Positions 43,557-55,220 of a stretch of 64,000 nt of DNA are shown piece by piece (positions within the stretch are counted from its first letter, which is position 1; each line of letters opens with the position of its first letter). Under the pieces are notes generated by a model that did no database searches, was not told the origin of the DNA, and saw nothing but the letters and a program-made list of their open reading frames with translations. The stretch lies in NCBI RefSeq assembly GCF_000688255.1, contig NZ_JHYS01000002.1:248001-312000 (forward strand). The letters are read 5' to 3'. This stretch comes from Simplicispira psychrophila DSM 11588. GTDB lineage: Bacteria; Pseudomonadota; Gammaproteobacteria; Burkholderiales; Burkholderiaceae_C. Position numbers and translations under genes: made by a program.

Positions 43557-44759
43557 ATGAAACTCATTGCCCTCAATATCGAGTCCATTCAGCTCGGCCA
43601 GCCGCTGCCGTTTGCGCTGCGCGCCGCCAGTGGCGCTTTGTTGGCGCGAAGAGGTTATGTCATCCGCTCGCGCTCAGAGTTGGACTCGTTAATTACGCGC
43701 GGCGTCGAGCTGTGCATCGATACCACCGAGTCCGGGGACAGCCATCGCCACTATTTGGCCCGTTTGCAAGGTTTGTTGCTGTCGGATAAGTCGTTGGGCC
43801 ACATTGCTTCTGTCAAATTGGCGGCGGCCGGCCAAAGCCCGCGTGGCAGCGCCTTGGGCGCTGCGCTGGACTGGACGGGCCAGCAAACGCGTGCCACGCA
43901 GCTGCTGCGCTCGCCTCAGTCGGCAGACTTCAGTTCACGATTTTGGGCGCTGCATGAAGACCTGGTGCAATCGAGCCAGCAAGTGCCCGACGCCACGCTG
44001 TTGGCACTGGTGCATATCTCGGCGCAGGAAACCCGCATGTACAGCGCCACGCACAGCATGTTGGTGGCCTGCGTCTGCATGATCGTGGCGCGCAGCACGC
44101 TGCGCTGGCCCGAAGCGCAGGTGCGGCGTGTCGGCTGTGCCGCCCTGGGCATGAACCTGGCCATGACCGAGTTGCAAGACCAGTTGGCGCTGCAGACCGA
44201 GCCGCTGGACGCGGGGCAGATCGCCGCCGTCGAAAGCCACGCGCTGCGCTCGGCTGATTTGCTGCAGCAGATGGGCTTTGACGACCCGGTGGTGCTCGAA
44301 GCCGTGCGCCACCACCACCACCGTGCACCCGGCTCGCTGGCCAACAAGACCGAAACCCAGCAGGTCGCGCGCCTGTTGCAGCGCGCCGACATTTTTGCTG
44401 CCCGCTTGGCGCCGCGTGCGGCGCGTACCCCCATGCCGGTCACGGCCGCCATGCAGGCCTGTTACTACGACGAAGAACAGCAGGTGGACGAAGCCGGCGT
44501 GGCCATCGTCAAGACGCTGGGCGTGTATCCGCCCGGCGCTTTTGTGCGCTTGACCAGCCAGGAGGTGGGGCTGGTATTCAAGCGCGGCAGCACCGCCACC
44601 ACGCCGCGCGTGGCCGTACTGCTCAACCGCGACGACATGCCCACCGGCGAGATGATTCCGCGCGACACGGCGTTGCCCGCCTGGAAGATCACCGGCGCGG
44701 TGGCACAGCGTGACGTGCGGGTCAGTATTTCCCTCGAGCGCCTGCTGGCCCTGGTGTGA
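43557..44759 (+). CDS. Degenerate HD-GYP-like protein
   Basis: A 400-residue protein built like an HD-GYP phosphodiesterase but without the catalytic residues. An N-terminal region (about 1-110) resembles the domain found before HD-GYP in many betaproteobacteria. The helical core around residues 140-275 keeps the spacing (YSATHSMLVACVCMIVARST and VLEAVRHHHHRAPGS), yet the HD pair is replaced by GMNLAM and GYP by PGS. A C-terminal beta region (VYPPGAFVRLTSQEVGLVF) completes the usual architecture. It probably no longer hydrolyses cyclic di-GMP and may bind ligand or partner proteins instead. No signal peptide or membrane helix. Confidence 0.82.
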   Translation: MKLIALNIESIQLGQPLPFALRAASGALLARRGYVIRSRSELDSLITRGVELCIDTTESGDSHRHYLARLQGLLLSDKSLGHIASVKLAAAGQSPRGSALGAALDWTGQQTRATQLLRSPQSADFSSRFWALHEDLVQSSQQVPDATLLALVHISAQETRMYSATHSMLVACVCMIVARSTLRWPEAQVRRVGCAALGMNLAMTELQDQLALQTEPLDAGQIAAVESHALRSADLLQQMGFDDPVVLEAVRHHHHRAPGSLANKTETQQVARLLQRADIFAARLAPRAARTPMPVTAAMQACYYDEEQQVDEAGVAIVKTLGVYPPGAFVRLTSQEVGLVFKRGSTATTPRVAVLLNRDDMPTGEMIPRDTALPAWKITGAVAQRDVRVSISLERLLALV

Positions 44760-46432
<1,673 letters not shown>

Positions 46433-46458
46433 GGTAGCGTAATTTTAAGTATTTTTGG

Positions 46459-46499
46459 TCTCAAGCGCTTATGCTGTAAGCGCTGATAGCTATCATTTT
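46459..46499. repeat. Dispersed palindromic repeat copy
   Basis: TCAAGCGCTTATGCTGTAAG then CGCTGATAGCTATCATTTT, between the purB stop and its terminator. Confidence 0.7.
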
Positions 46500-46531
46500 C
46501 AATGCCCTGGCCCCCCAGGGCATTGCTTTTT
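46500..46531 (+). terminator. Rho-independent terminator after purB
   Basis: CAATGCCCTGG-CCCC-CCAGGGCATTG is a perfect 11-bp stem followed by CTTTTT. Confidence 0.93.
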
Positions 46532-46563
46532 ACGGACCCCCGTCCACCCCTTTGGGACTGCCC

Positions 46564-47124
46564 ATGGCCATCAAATCCACCATCTTCAAGGCGAACCTGC
46601 AAATCGCCGACATCGACCACGGCTACTACGCCGACCACGCGCTGACCCTGGCACGCCACCCGAGCGAGACCGACGAACGCATGATGGTGCGGCTGGTCGC
46701 CCTGGCGCTGCACGCGCACGAACTGCAGGACACCTGCCACGGCGACGGCACGCTGGCGTTTGGCGCCGGCTTGTCCGACCCGGACGACCCGGATGCCTCG
46801 TTGACCGACTTCACCGGTCGCAAGCGCCTGTGGATCGAGGTCGGCCAGCCGGAGGACAAATCGATCAGCAAAGCCTGCAGCAAGGCCGATGCCGTGGTGC
46901 TGTACGCCTTCAACCACGCCGCCGAAGTCTGGTGGAAGGGCATTGAAACCAAGCTCTCGCGCCTGGAGAAGTTGCAGGTCTGGCGCATCCCGTCCGAGGC
47001 CGCGCAAGAACTGGCGCAATTGGCCCAGCGCAGTATGCAATTGCAGGCGACGGTGCAGGAGGGCGCCATCACCCTCAGCAGCACGCAGGGCAGCGTGCAT
47101 GTGGAGCCGTTGCGCTGGAAGTGA
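46564..47124 (+). CDS. yaeQ: YaeQ-family protein
   Basis: A 186-residue protein of the YaeQ family, whose structure is a variant of the restriction-endonuclease-like fold, with no agreed function. The chosen start is MAIKSTIFKANLQIADIDHG; another ATG lies 12 bases upstream. Characteristic are ETDERMMVRLVALALHAHE and LWIEVGQPEDKSISKACSKA, which hold the Asp/Glu-x-Lys-like residues of the fold. The stop is convergent with the nuclease gene at 47141. Probably a single-gene unit. Confidence 0.93.
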   Translation: MAIKSTIFKANLQIADIDHGYYADHALTLARHPSETDERMMVRLVALALHAHELQDTCHGDGTLAFGAGLSDPDDPDASLTDFTGRKRLWIEVGQPEDKSISKACSKADAVVLYAFNHAAEVWWKGIETKLSRLEKLQVWRIPSEAAQELAQLAQRSMQLQATVQEGAITLSSTQGSVHVEPLRWK

Positions 47125-47140
47125 GCCGATCGGCCGCGCG

Positions 47141-48031
47141 CTATAGCGCCGCCTTGGGCAGCAACTCCATGCCGATGCGCTGTGTCAGTTCGCTGTAGCT
47201 GATGGGCGGACCGACGCGCGCGTCGGCGCTGTTGGCCTGCCAATGCGCCCAAGCCTTGTGTGTGCTCGGGTCGTACACCAGCTTGAACAAGTGCGTCGGC
47301 ACGGCCACCTGGCCGGAGCCGATGGCCGGGCTGCCGGGCGCAAACACCGGACCGGTGATGACATACACCTCACCCTGGGCACGCAGCGCGTACTGGCGCG
47401 TGTCGTTTTCAATTTTTGCCCACGGCCCAGAATTTTGCTTGGGATTCTGCGGAATCATGTTGGCCAGGCTGAACGACTGCGCCATGGCACTGGCGCTGGG
47501 CATATTGCCCGCCGGCGCCATGTGGCCCCGGGCGTAGCCGCTGCCTTTGTAGTCGCTCAGTTCGGCGCGCTCGGCGCGCGGCAGGCGGGCGTCGGCAAAA
47601 AAGCGGTCGGTGCGCTTTTCGCCGCGCGCCGCCAGGGTCGATTCCCGGCTCAAGCGCTCGGCGACAAACACCGGTGTGCGTGTGTTGCCGCTGTGCAGCA
47701 CGGCAAAAGCGTCGTAGCACAACTCGCGCAGCCGGGGCGCGGGCGGGGTGCGCGGTGTGACGCCACCGGCAAAAAATTGCGGACAGTCCTTGAAGCTGGT
47801 CGGCACCAGCGCTGCCGTGGACTTGCTGACCGCGCCCGTCTTATGCGCCGGGGCGCTGGCGCTGGGGCGCTCGAAGCCGGGCAGGGGGAGGGAGGGCAGC
47901 ACGCCGCAGCTAGAGGCCTGGAACAGCACCACGCCGCTGGTGACCAGCCACACGCTGGTGCGCCGCAACAGCGGCCAAGGCAGACGCGATTTTGTTGCCT
48001 GACGGCGTGGAGATTTTTTGGGGAGAGCCAT
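47141..48031 (-). CDS. Exported DNA/RNA non-specific endonuclease
   Basis: A 296-residue protein of the NUC1/Serratia nuclease (beta-beta-alpha metal) family. A basic N-terminus (MALPKKSPRRQATKSR) is followed by a hydrophobic helix (LLRRTSVWLVTSGVVLFQAS), so it is exported or membrane-anchored. The catalytic motif, usually DRGH, appears as YARGHMAPAGNM, with general-base histidine kept and the aspartate replaced by alanine. The metal-binding asparagine region is ANMIPQNPKQNSGPW. The cytoplasm-facing tail is basic. It may degrade extracellular nucleic acid or feed DNA uptake; either is inference. Confidence 0.88.
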   Translation of the reverse strand: MALPKKSPRRQATKSRLPWPLLRRTSVWLVTSGVVLFQASSCGVLPSLPLPGFERPSASAPAHKTGAVSKSTAALVPTSFKDCPQFFAGGVTPRTPPAPRLRELCYDAFAVLHSGNTRTPVFVAERLSRESTLAARGEKRTDRFFADARLPRAERAELSDYKGSGYARGHMAPAGNMPSASAMAQSFSLANMIPQNPKQNSGPWAKIENDTRQYALRAQGEVYVITGPVFAPGSPAIGSGQVAVPTHLFKLVYDPSTHKAWAHWQANSADARVGPPISYSELTQRIGMELLPKAAL

Positions 48032-48495
48032 AGGAAAAAAGCAGTGCGTGAAGAAAAAATCACCAGCGCCGCCGCTGCGCAGGCACTCCGGACAGCGAAC
48101 AGCCCGGAGTGCTCAGACCGGGGGCAGGCGTGGCACGGCAACGCTGGCGCCTGGCCCTGGCGCAAAGCGCAGGGAGTGAGAGGTGCAGCGGGGGGGGGGA
48201 GAGAAACCGGGCGCGCGCGGCGCCGTTACATGAAGAAAGGCATCAAAAGTGGCTTTTTCGCTTACCAGTCAAGCGCTTTAAGCTATGAATTCAATAGTTG
48301 TCGAAGCGTAGCGCTTTGTGCATCAACGTGCAGCTGCAGAGGTGAATAGACCTTCTTGGCGCTGCCGTATACGCTCTCCTGCAGAGGCGCCCTTTCATGC
48401 CGTACGCACATAACCTTGAAAGTGTCTGGCCTTGGACAACTGCCCCGCATCCTTCTAAGCTGGCTGTCTCGACTTATTGCCTCAAGGACTCCGCC
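48032..48495. other. Intergenic region between the nuclease and gdhA
   Basis: A 460-base gap with no credible gene. It holds a run of ten G at 48190-48199 and a copy of the dispersed repeat (48241-48300). The divergent promoters of the nuclease gene and gdhA must lie here; no clear -10/-35 pair was found. Confidence 0.5.
48241..48300. repeat. Dispersed repeat copy (diverged)
   Basis: GTCAAGCGCTTTAAGCTATG with flanking T- and A-rich arms. A weaker match to the family. Confidence 0.5.
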
Positions 48496-49803
<1,308 letters not shown>

Positions 49804-49887
49804 GATAGGACTGTCCGGCCAACGCAGCCGGCACTTTCGCCAACCCCACCGCCTCTGGCGCCCGCCCAACGGAGCCCGGGGCTTTTT

Positions 49888-51048
49888 TCAGCCGGTGGCG
49901 TCTTCGGCGGGCCGGCCTGACAGGGCCTCCCGCACCGCCCTGGGTGCGCCAACCGGTGCGGCCACGCTCATCTCCAGGCAGAACGGCTGGGCGCAGGACG
50001 CGCGCAAGGCGTAGGGGCAGCCCACGGTTTGGCACAGACCGGCTTCGCGCTCGCGCTCGCGGGCGATCTCTTCTTCCTTGGCTAGCTGTCCACTGGCTTG
50101 CAACTGCGCCTGCTGCACCCAGGGGTCATGGCGCGCTTGCAACATGTCGCGGCCATACACGGCCGCTCCTGCCGCCGCCAACAGTGGCTGAAAATCCAGC
50201 ACCAGCAGGGCACTGGTGCGCGCCGCCGCCGGCTCCATGCCCTGCAGCACCAGCGCCAACACCCCCGACTGCAAGTTTTGCGCCGCGCCGGTGTAGGCCG
50301 TCTGCAGCGACCCGGTTGCTGCCGTGGCAGGTGCTGCGGCTTGGGTGGCCTGCGACGCCAGCCAGGACGCGGGCACGCGCAGCGTCAGCGCCAGACCGCG
50401 CAGGCCGTCGGCGGTTTGCACCGTGCCTTGGCGCACCAGCCAGGTTTGCATGGGGGAGGCTTCGCCACCCTCGGCGCCACTTTCCAGTGCGTGCGCCAAC
50501 GCCAGCGGCCAGACCTGCGCCGCCACCACGCGCTGCGGCCCGACCTGTGCCGTCAGCTGCTGCACCAAGCTGTGCACCATCTGGCGCAGTGGCGTCTCCA
50601 GCCCCGCCGCCGGCCAGGCGGCAGTCGCGAGGGAAGCGCTCGCGAGTGCACCCGACAACCCGGCTGCCGCACCGGCACCGGCCGCCCCCATTGGCAGCGG
50701 TACCCCCGCACCACCGGGCAAGCCGCCCGCCCGTGCGCCGGCCGACAACAGCGCCGCACCACGCGGATCAAAACCTGCTCCCAGTGCCTCGCGCGCCTGC
50801 GCAGAAATATGTGTTTGGTCGGCCTGCGGCAGCACCGGTATTGGCAGGGCGGTGGACGTTGGCGCTGGCGCCGCCGTCAGCCATGGCACCGCGGCCGCTC
50901 CGGCCGCGCCACTGATCGCCGGTGCCAGCGTCGCCGCTCCCAGCCCTTGGACGCCCAACAACGTGCTCTGGCGCTGCAAGGCCGCCTCGGCCAGCACCTG
51001 CGCGATCGGCGGCAATGGGCCAGCGGAAGAGGGGAGGTTGACGCTCAT
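49888..51048 (-). CDS. Alanine-rich protein of unknown function
   Basis: A 386-residue protein very rich in Ala, Gly, Pro and Leu. It has no signal peptide and no obvious membrane helix. The middle, around residues 155-230, is the most ordered-looking part, with LRQMVHSLVQQLTAQVGPQR and ALALTLRVPASWLASQ-like sequences, and the C-terminus holds LCQTVGCPYALRASCAQPFC, with four cysteines. The composition and the central stretch recall flagellar hook-length control (FliK-like) proteins, but I see no FliK motif and no flagellar genes nearby. It has native GC content and a complete frame. Confidence 0.65.
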   Translation of the reverse strand: MSVNLPSSAGPLPPIAQVLAEAALQRQSTLLGVQGLGAATLAPAISGAAGAAAVPWLTAAPAPTSTALPIPVLPQADQTHISAQAREALGAGFDPRGAALLSAGARAGGLPGGAGVPLPMGAAGAGAAAGLSGALASASLATAAWPAAGLETPLRQMVHSLVQQLTAQVGPQRVVAAQVWPLALAHALESGAEGGEASPMQTWLVRQGTVQTADGLRGLALTLRVPASWLASQATQAAAPATAATGSLQTAYTGAAQNLQSGVLALVLQGMEPAAARTSALLVLDFQPLLAAAGAAVYGRDMLQARHDPWVQQAQLQASGQLAKEEEIAREREREAGLCQTVGCPYALRASCAQPFCLEMSVAAPVGAPRAVREALSGRPAEDATG

Positions 51049-51054
51049 GGAAAT

Positions 51055-51110
51055 TTAAAAAACAGAGCTATAAGCGCTTGCTGCATAAAGGCTGGAGCCA
51101 TTTTTGACTC
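51055..51110. repeat. Dispersed repeat copy
   Basis: AGAGCTATAAGCGCTTGCTG, then CATAAAGGCTGG, with A- and T-rich flanks between the Ala-rich gene and the MetH module gene. Confidence 0.65.
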
Positions 51111-52190
<1,080 letters not shown>

Positions 52191-52303
52191 GGGGACGATT
52201 GTAGGAAGGGCGCCTCGGTCCGGTGGGGCGCGCGGGTTTGAAAAAATGCACCACCGCGCAGAAACGACATGCGCTGTCAGGGCCGCCACTTACGATCGCT
52301 CAC

Positions 52304-53326
52304 ATGCAGCAACACTTTGATTTGTTGCCCGCTCCACCCCACCAAGCATCTGCCATGACCCGTACGACCCGCAAGACAGCTATCGCCGACACCATTGCCT
52401 ACCGCCTGACGCAAATTTTGCGCCGCCTGAATGAAGGAGAAAAACTCGATCCGCTGGCGCTGGTGGAGGACTTCAAAGTCAACCTGCGCACTATCCAGCG
52501 CGATTTGAACCAGCGTTTTGCCTTTTTGGGGCTGGAGAGAAAAGACGGCCGCTACAGCGTCAATCGCGCCCGCCTGGGCACGCTGAGCTTGGCCGATGTG
52601 GAGCGCTTTGCCAACTTGGCCGGCCTGCAAGGCATGCACCCGCGCCTGTCCTCGGGGTTTTTGAAAGACATTCTGGACAGCCGCCTGCAGCGCGTACTGC
52701 TGATTCGCGGCGTCCATTACGAAAACCTGGGCGACAGCCAGCCGCTGTTTGAGCAGCTCAAGCACGCCACCCAAGAGCACCACGTGGTCAGCTTTGCCTA
52801 CCAAAAAGCCGACGGCGCCAAGCTGGTCGAAGCGGCGCAACCCTATGGCCTGGTGCTGCAAGACGGCATTTGGTACCTGGCCGCCACCGACGCCGGCCGG
52901 CTCAAGTCCTACGCCATCACCAAAATCAGCCGCCTGCTGGTGGCGCCCGAGACCTTCACGCCCGACGCCGATGTCGCCAAAAAAGTGCTGGAAGAAGACA
53001 GCATCTGGCTGAACCTGCAAAAGTCCGAAGTGGTGCTGGAAGTCGCGCCGCCGGCGGCCGATTACTTTCTGCGGCAAAAGCTCATTGGCGGGCAAAAAAT
53101 TGAAAAGCGCCTCGAAGGCGGCAGCCTGATCGTCTCCGGCCAGATCGCCCACCCGAACCAGATCCTGCCCATCGTGCGCCAGTGGATTCCATCGATTCGC
53201 ATCATCAGCCCCGACGGCATGCAGGCTGAACTGGAAAGCCAGCTGCGCGCTTATTTGGGTGCTGTGCCTGACGCCGACCCGCAGGTGAACCATGGAGAGT
53301 CATCCGCCCTGTGCTCTGCTCCCTGA
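52304..53326 (+). CDS. WYL-domain transcriptional regulator
   Basis: A 340-residue DeoR-like regulator with a WYL ligand-sensing domain. The winged helix occupies about residues 28-80 (IADTIAYRLTQILRRLNEGE, then VEDFKVNLRTIQRDLNQRF). The WYL core lies near residues 150-220 with HHVVSFAYQKADGAKLVEAA, QPYGLVLQDGIWYLAATDAG and LKSYAITKISRLLV; W-Y-L is intact. The C-terminal extension (about 235-320) is the WCX domain. I took the ATG at 52304; MTRTTRKTAI at 52355 is equally plausible, and neither has a strong ribosome site. WYL proteins often respond to nucleic-acid damage or phage; no partner operon can be recognised here. Confidence 0.9.
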   Translation: MQQHFDLLPAPPHQASAMTRTTRKTAIADTIAYRLTQILRRLNEGEKLDPLALVEDFKVNLRTIQRDLNQRFAFLGLERKDGRYSVNRARLGTLSLADVERFANLAGLQGMHPRLSSGFLKDILDSRLQRVLLIRGVHYENLGDSQPLFEQLKHATQEHHVVSFAYQKADGAKLVEAAQPYGLVLQDGIWYLAATDAGRLKSYAITKISRLLVAPETFTPDADVAKKVLEEDSIWLNLQKSEVVLEVAPPAADYFLRQKLIGGQKIEKRLEGGSLIVSGQIAHPNQILPIVRQWIPSIRIISPDGMQAELESQLRAYLGAVPDADPQVNHGESSALCSAP

Positions 53327-53373
53327 AACCCCAACGCGCATCTTGTCCATCCATCACCGAAAAAGCAAAAACC

Positions 53374-53538
53374 ATGTACCACAGCATCTCGCCCCTGGAA
53401 ACCCTGGCTGCCTTTGCCTTTGCCTTTGCCTTTGCCTTTGCCTTTGCCTTTGCCTTTGCCTTTGCCGCCGGCGCCCTTTCCACCGCTGCCTTGGGCACCT
53501 ACATCCAGCGCCTGCGCCAAGCGGCCCGCACCGCCTGA
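53374..53538 (+). CDS. Small membrane protein with an Ala-Phe repeat helix
   Basis: A 54-residue protein: MYHSISPLETLA, then an alternating Ala-Phe stretch of nine Phe-Ala units, then AGALSTAALGTYIQRLRQ. The central 25 or so residues form one hydrophobic helix, and the C-terminus is basic (QRLRQAARTA), so the protein should span the membrane with the tail inside. The helix is encoded by a (TTTGCC)9 microsatellite. No strong ribosome site is seen and no homologue is known to me, but the sensible composition on both sides of the repeat and the basic tail argue for a real gene. Confidence 0.55.
   Translation: MYHSISPLETLAAFAFAFAFAFAFAFAFAFAAGALSTAALGTYIQRLRQAARTA
53413..53466. repeat. (TTTGCC)9 microsatellite
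   Basis: Nine perfect tandem copies of the six-base unit TTTGCC. Copy-number change by replication slippage would add or remove Phe-Ala pairs without changing the frame of the small gene that contains it. Confidence 0.95.
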
Positions 53539-53706
53539 CGTGAGCACCTGGGCCTGAGCCGCCCGGTCGCACCTTTCTGCCCCGTACCGCCGATTGAACT
53601 TGTGCCCAGCGCACAGGCAGGGCGCAGCTTGGCCAGAAACAGCGCGCTGCCGTGTTTTGTTTGGCCCTCTGACGCATCTCCTTCCACTCTCTGAAAGCTT
53701 TTGAGC

Positions 53707-54072
53707 ATGACTTTTTGTATCGGCTGCGGCCACCAGATCCATGAAACCTCGTTCAGCTGCTCGCAGTGCGGCGCTGTCAACCAGAGAGCGGTCGCGCAGC
53801 ACACGGTTGCCATGGCCGCTGCCGGGACCTTGTGGCTGCCGGTACTGGCGTTGGTGTGCGGACTGCTGTCCACCCTGAGCCTGTTCAGCGCTGCGCCGTG
53901 GACGCCAGACCAGGCGGTCGGCGTGTGCCTGTTTGCCGCTGTCGCTCTCTTGCTGGGTGGCGCCGCTCTGGCCAGGCAAAAGCGCGGCCACGACCTGTCC
54001 ATCGCCGCCGTCGTGCTGGGCCTTATCAGCCTGCTGGGTGCACTGGGCGCTCTGACGGCACTCCTGCTATGA
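53707..54072 (+). CDS. Zinc-ribbon membrane protein
   Basis: A 121-residue protein. The N-terminus is a zinc ribbon, MTFCIGCGHQIHETSFSCSQ, with two C-x2-C knuckles (FCIGC and FSCSQC). Three hydrophobic helices follow (LPVLALVCGLLSTLSLF, VCLFAAVALLLGGAAL and IAAVVLGLISLLGALGALTA). It matches the common type with zinc_ribbon_2 plus DUF4190-like helices, whose function is unknown. A TTG six bases upstream is an alternative start. The next gene also encodes a zinc ribbon and starts within one codon of this stop, so they form a unit. Confidence 0.72.
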   Translation: MTFCIGCGHQIHETSFSCSQCGAVNQRAVAQHTVAMAAAGTLWLPVLALVCGLLSTLSLFSAAPWTPDQAVGVCLFAAVALLLGGAALARQKRGHDLSIAAVVLGLISLLGALGALTALLL

Positions 54073-54096
54073 ATGCATTCCAAGAAAGCACCCACC

Positions 54097-54294
54097 ATGT
54101 CCACCTCCACGGCGCCTTGCCCTCACTGTAAAAAACCCATGTCTATCCACACCAAGACATGTCCCCATTGCAGCGTCAGGCTGATGCGGTTTCCAGCAGA
54201 GACTGCGGCCATAGCGGCAAAGAACGACAAAAAGCGACTGCCTGGTAACCTGATGATGCGGCTATTGAAGTGCCTTGGGATAGGTAAGGGGTAG
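54097..54294 (+). CDS. Small zinc-ribbon protein
   Basis: A 65-residue basic protein: MSTSTAPCPHCKKPMSIHTK, then TCPHCSVRLM, giving a CPHC-x11-CPHC double knuckle that should bind one zinc. The tail is basic (KNDKKRLPGNLMM, ending CLGIGKG). The frame also opens at an ATG at 54073, directly after the stop of the preceding zinc-ribbon gene. No family can be assigned. The double CxxC and the neighbour suggest a shared role. Confidence 0.6.
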   Translation: MSTSTAPCPHCKKPMSIHTKTCPHCSVRLMRFPAETAAIAAKNDKKRLPGNLMMRLLKCLGIGKG

Positions 54295-54344
54295 CTGTGC
54301 TGGCGCTGGCTGATGCCGGACTGACTCCAACACCCCCGTAAAAG

Positions 54345-55022
54345 TCAGCGCACCGTAATCGCCCTGGGCGCACACCGCCCCCGCGCCATCCGAAACGTCA
54401 AATTCCACCGCTCGCTGCGCAGCAGGTCGTGGTGGCCGTCCTTGAGCGGATTGACGCCGTGGTAATGCATCCGCGACGGGCCGCCCCAGACCAGCACATC
54501 GCCGTGCTGTAGCGGCAGGCGCTGCACCGGATCGCTGCGGTGCAGGCCGCCCCACAAAAAAGTGGCGGGCAGGCCGAGCGACACCGAGACGATGGGCGCG
54601 CTCAGGTCGGCCTCGTCTTCGTCGCGGTGCGGCGTCAGCTTGGCACCGGGCCGGTAGCGGTTGATCAGGCAGGCGTCGGGCACAAAGCCGGGGTAGCCGG
54701 CGGCGTCGGCAGCGGCTTGGGCTTGGTGCTGCAACCACTCGGGCATGGCGGGCCACAGCTGGCCGGTCAGCGGGTCGGTGGCCGAGTAGCTGTAGCGCTG
54801 CGCGTCCGACACCCAGCCATAAGCGCCGCAGTTGCTCATCGCCACCGACAGCGGCGCGCCGCCGGGGCGCTGCATCACGCGAAACGGCGCCTGCGCGGTC
54901 ACGGCGCGCACGTGCGCTATCCACTGCGCTGCCTGCCCCCGCGCCCAGCCGCGCAGTAGCACCGCACCGGGGGACAGGGTTTGCGGGCCGGGGTCGGGCG
55001 TGTCGAACAGGGGCTGGGTCAT
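54345..55022 (-). CDS. alkB: Alkylated DNA repair dioxygenase AlkB
   Basis: A 225-residue Fe(II)/2-oxoglutarate dioxygenase that removes methyl lesions such as 1-methyladenine and 3-methylcytosine from single-stranded DNA and RNA. Diagnostic are NRYRPGAKLTPHRDEDE with the iron-binding H-x-D, the substrate-lid-like SNCGAYGWVSDAQRYSY, and the C-terminal HGDVLVWGGPSRMHYHGV with the second histidine, followed by RWNLTFRMAR where the arginines hold 2-oxoglutarate. Length equals that of E. coli AlkB. It stands alone, with no ada nearby. Confidence 0.96.
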   Translation of the reverse strand: MTQPLFDTPDPGPQTLSPGAVLLRGWARGQAAQWIAHVRAVTAQAPFRVMQRPGGAPLSVAMSNCGAYGWVSDAQRYSYSATDPLTGQLWPAMPEWLQHQAQAAADAAGYPGFVPDACLINRYRPGAKLTPHRDEDEADLSAPIVSVSLGLPATFLWGGLHRSDPVQRLPLQHGDVLVWGGPSRMHYHGVNPLKDGHHDLLRSERWNLTFRMARGRCAPRAITVR

Positions 55023-55155
55023 AGCGGAAATAAACGGGTGGGATGGGTGGAGCGATTGTAGGAATCGCCCTCCAGCGGCACGGCGGTTTGCGGTGGCTCA
55101 CAGCGCACAATAGCCGCCCAGCGCTGCGGGAGCGCTTTACGCTCCCGTTTTCAGC

Positions 55156-55217
55156 AAAAATACCAGTCAAATCAGCCTCTAGGCCTTTAAATACGTGCGC
55201 TAGTAGCTATTAAATAA
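55156..55217. repeat. Dispersed repeat copy upstream of recQ
   Basis: Contains AATACGTGCGCTAGTAGCTA, then TTAAATAAAGAG; the right edge runs into the start region of recQ. Confidence 0.75.
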
Positions 55218-55220
55218 AGA

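Noticed and set aside
48190-48199. Run of ten G considered as a phase-variable switch
   Set aside because: It lies in intergenic DNA about 300 bases from the nearest start codon; there is no frame to switch, though promoter effects are not excluded.
53251-53991. Minus-strand frame with a Gly-Lys repeat (read from GGCAAA units)
   Set aside because: This is the complement of the (TTTGCC)9 microsatellite; flanking codons are poor and a plus-strand gene with a sensible membrane helix explains it better.
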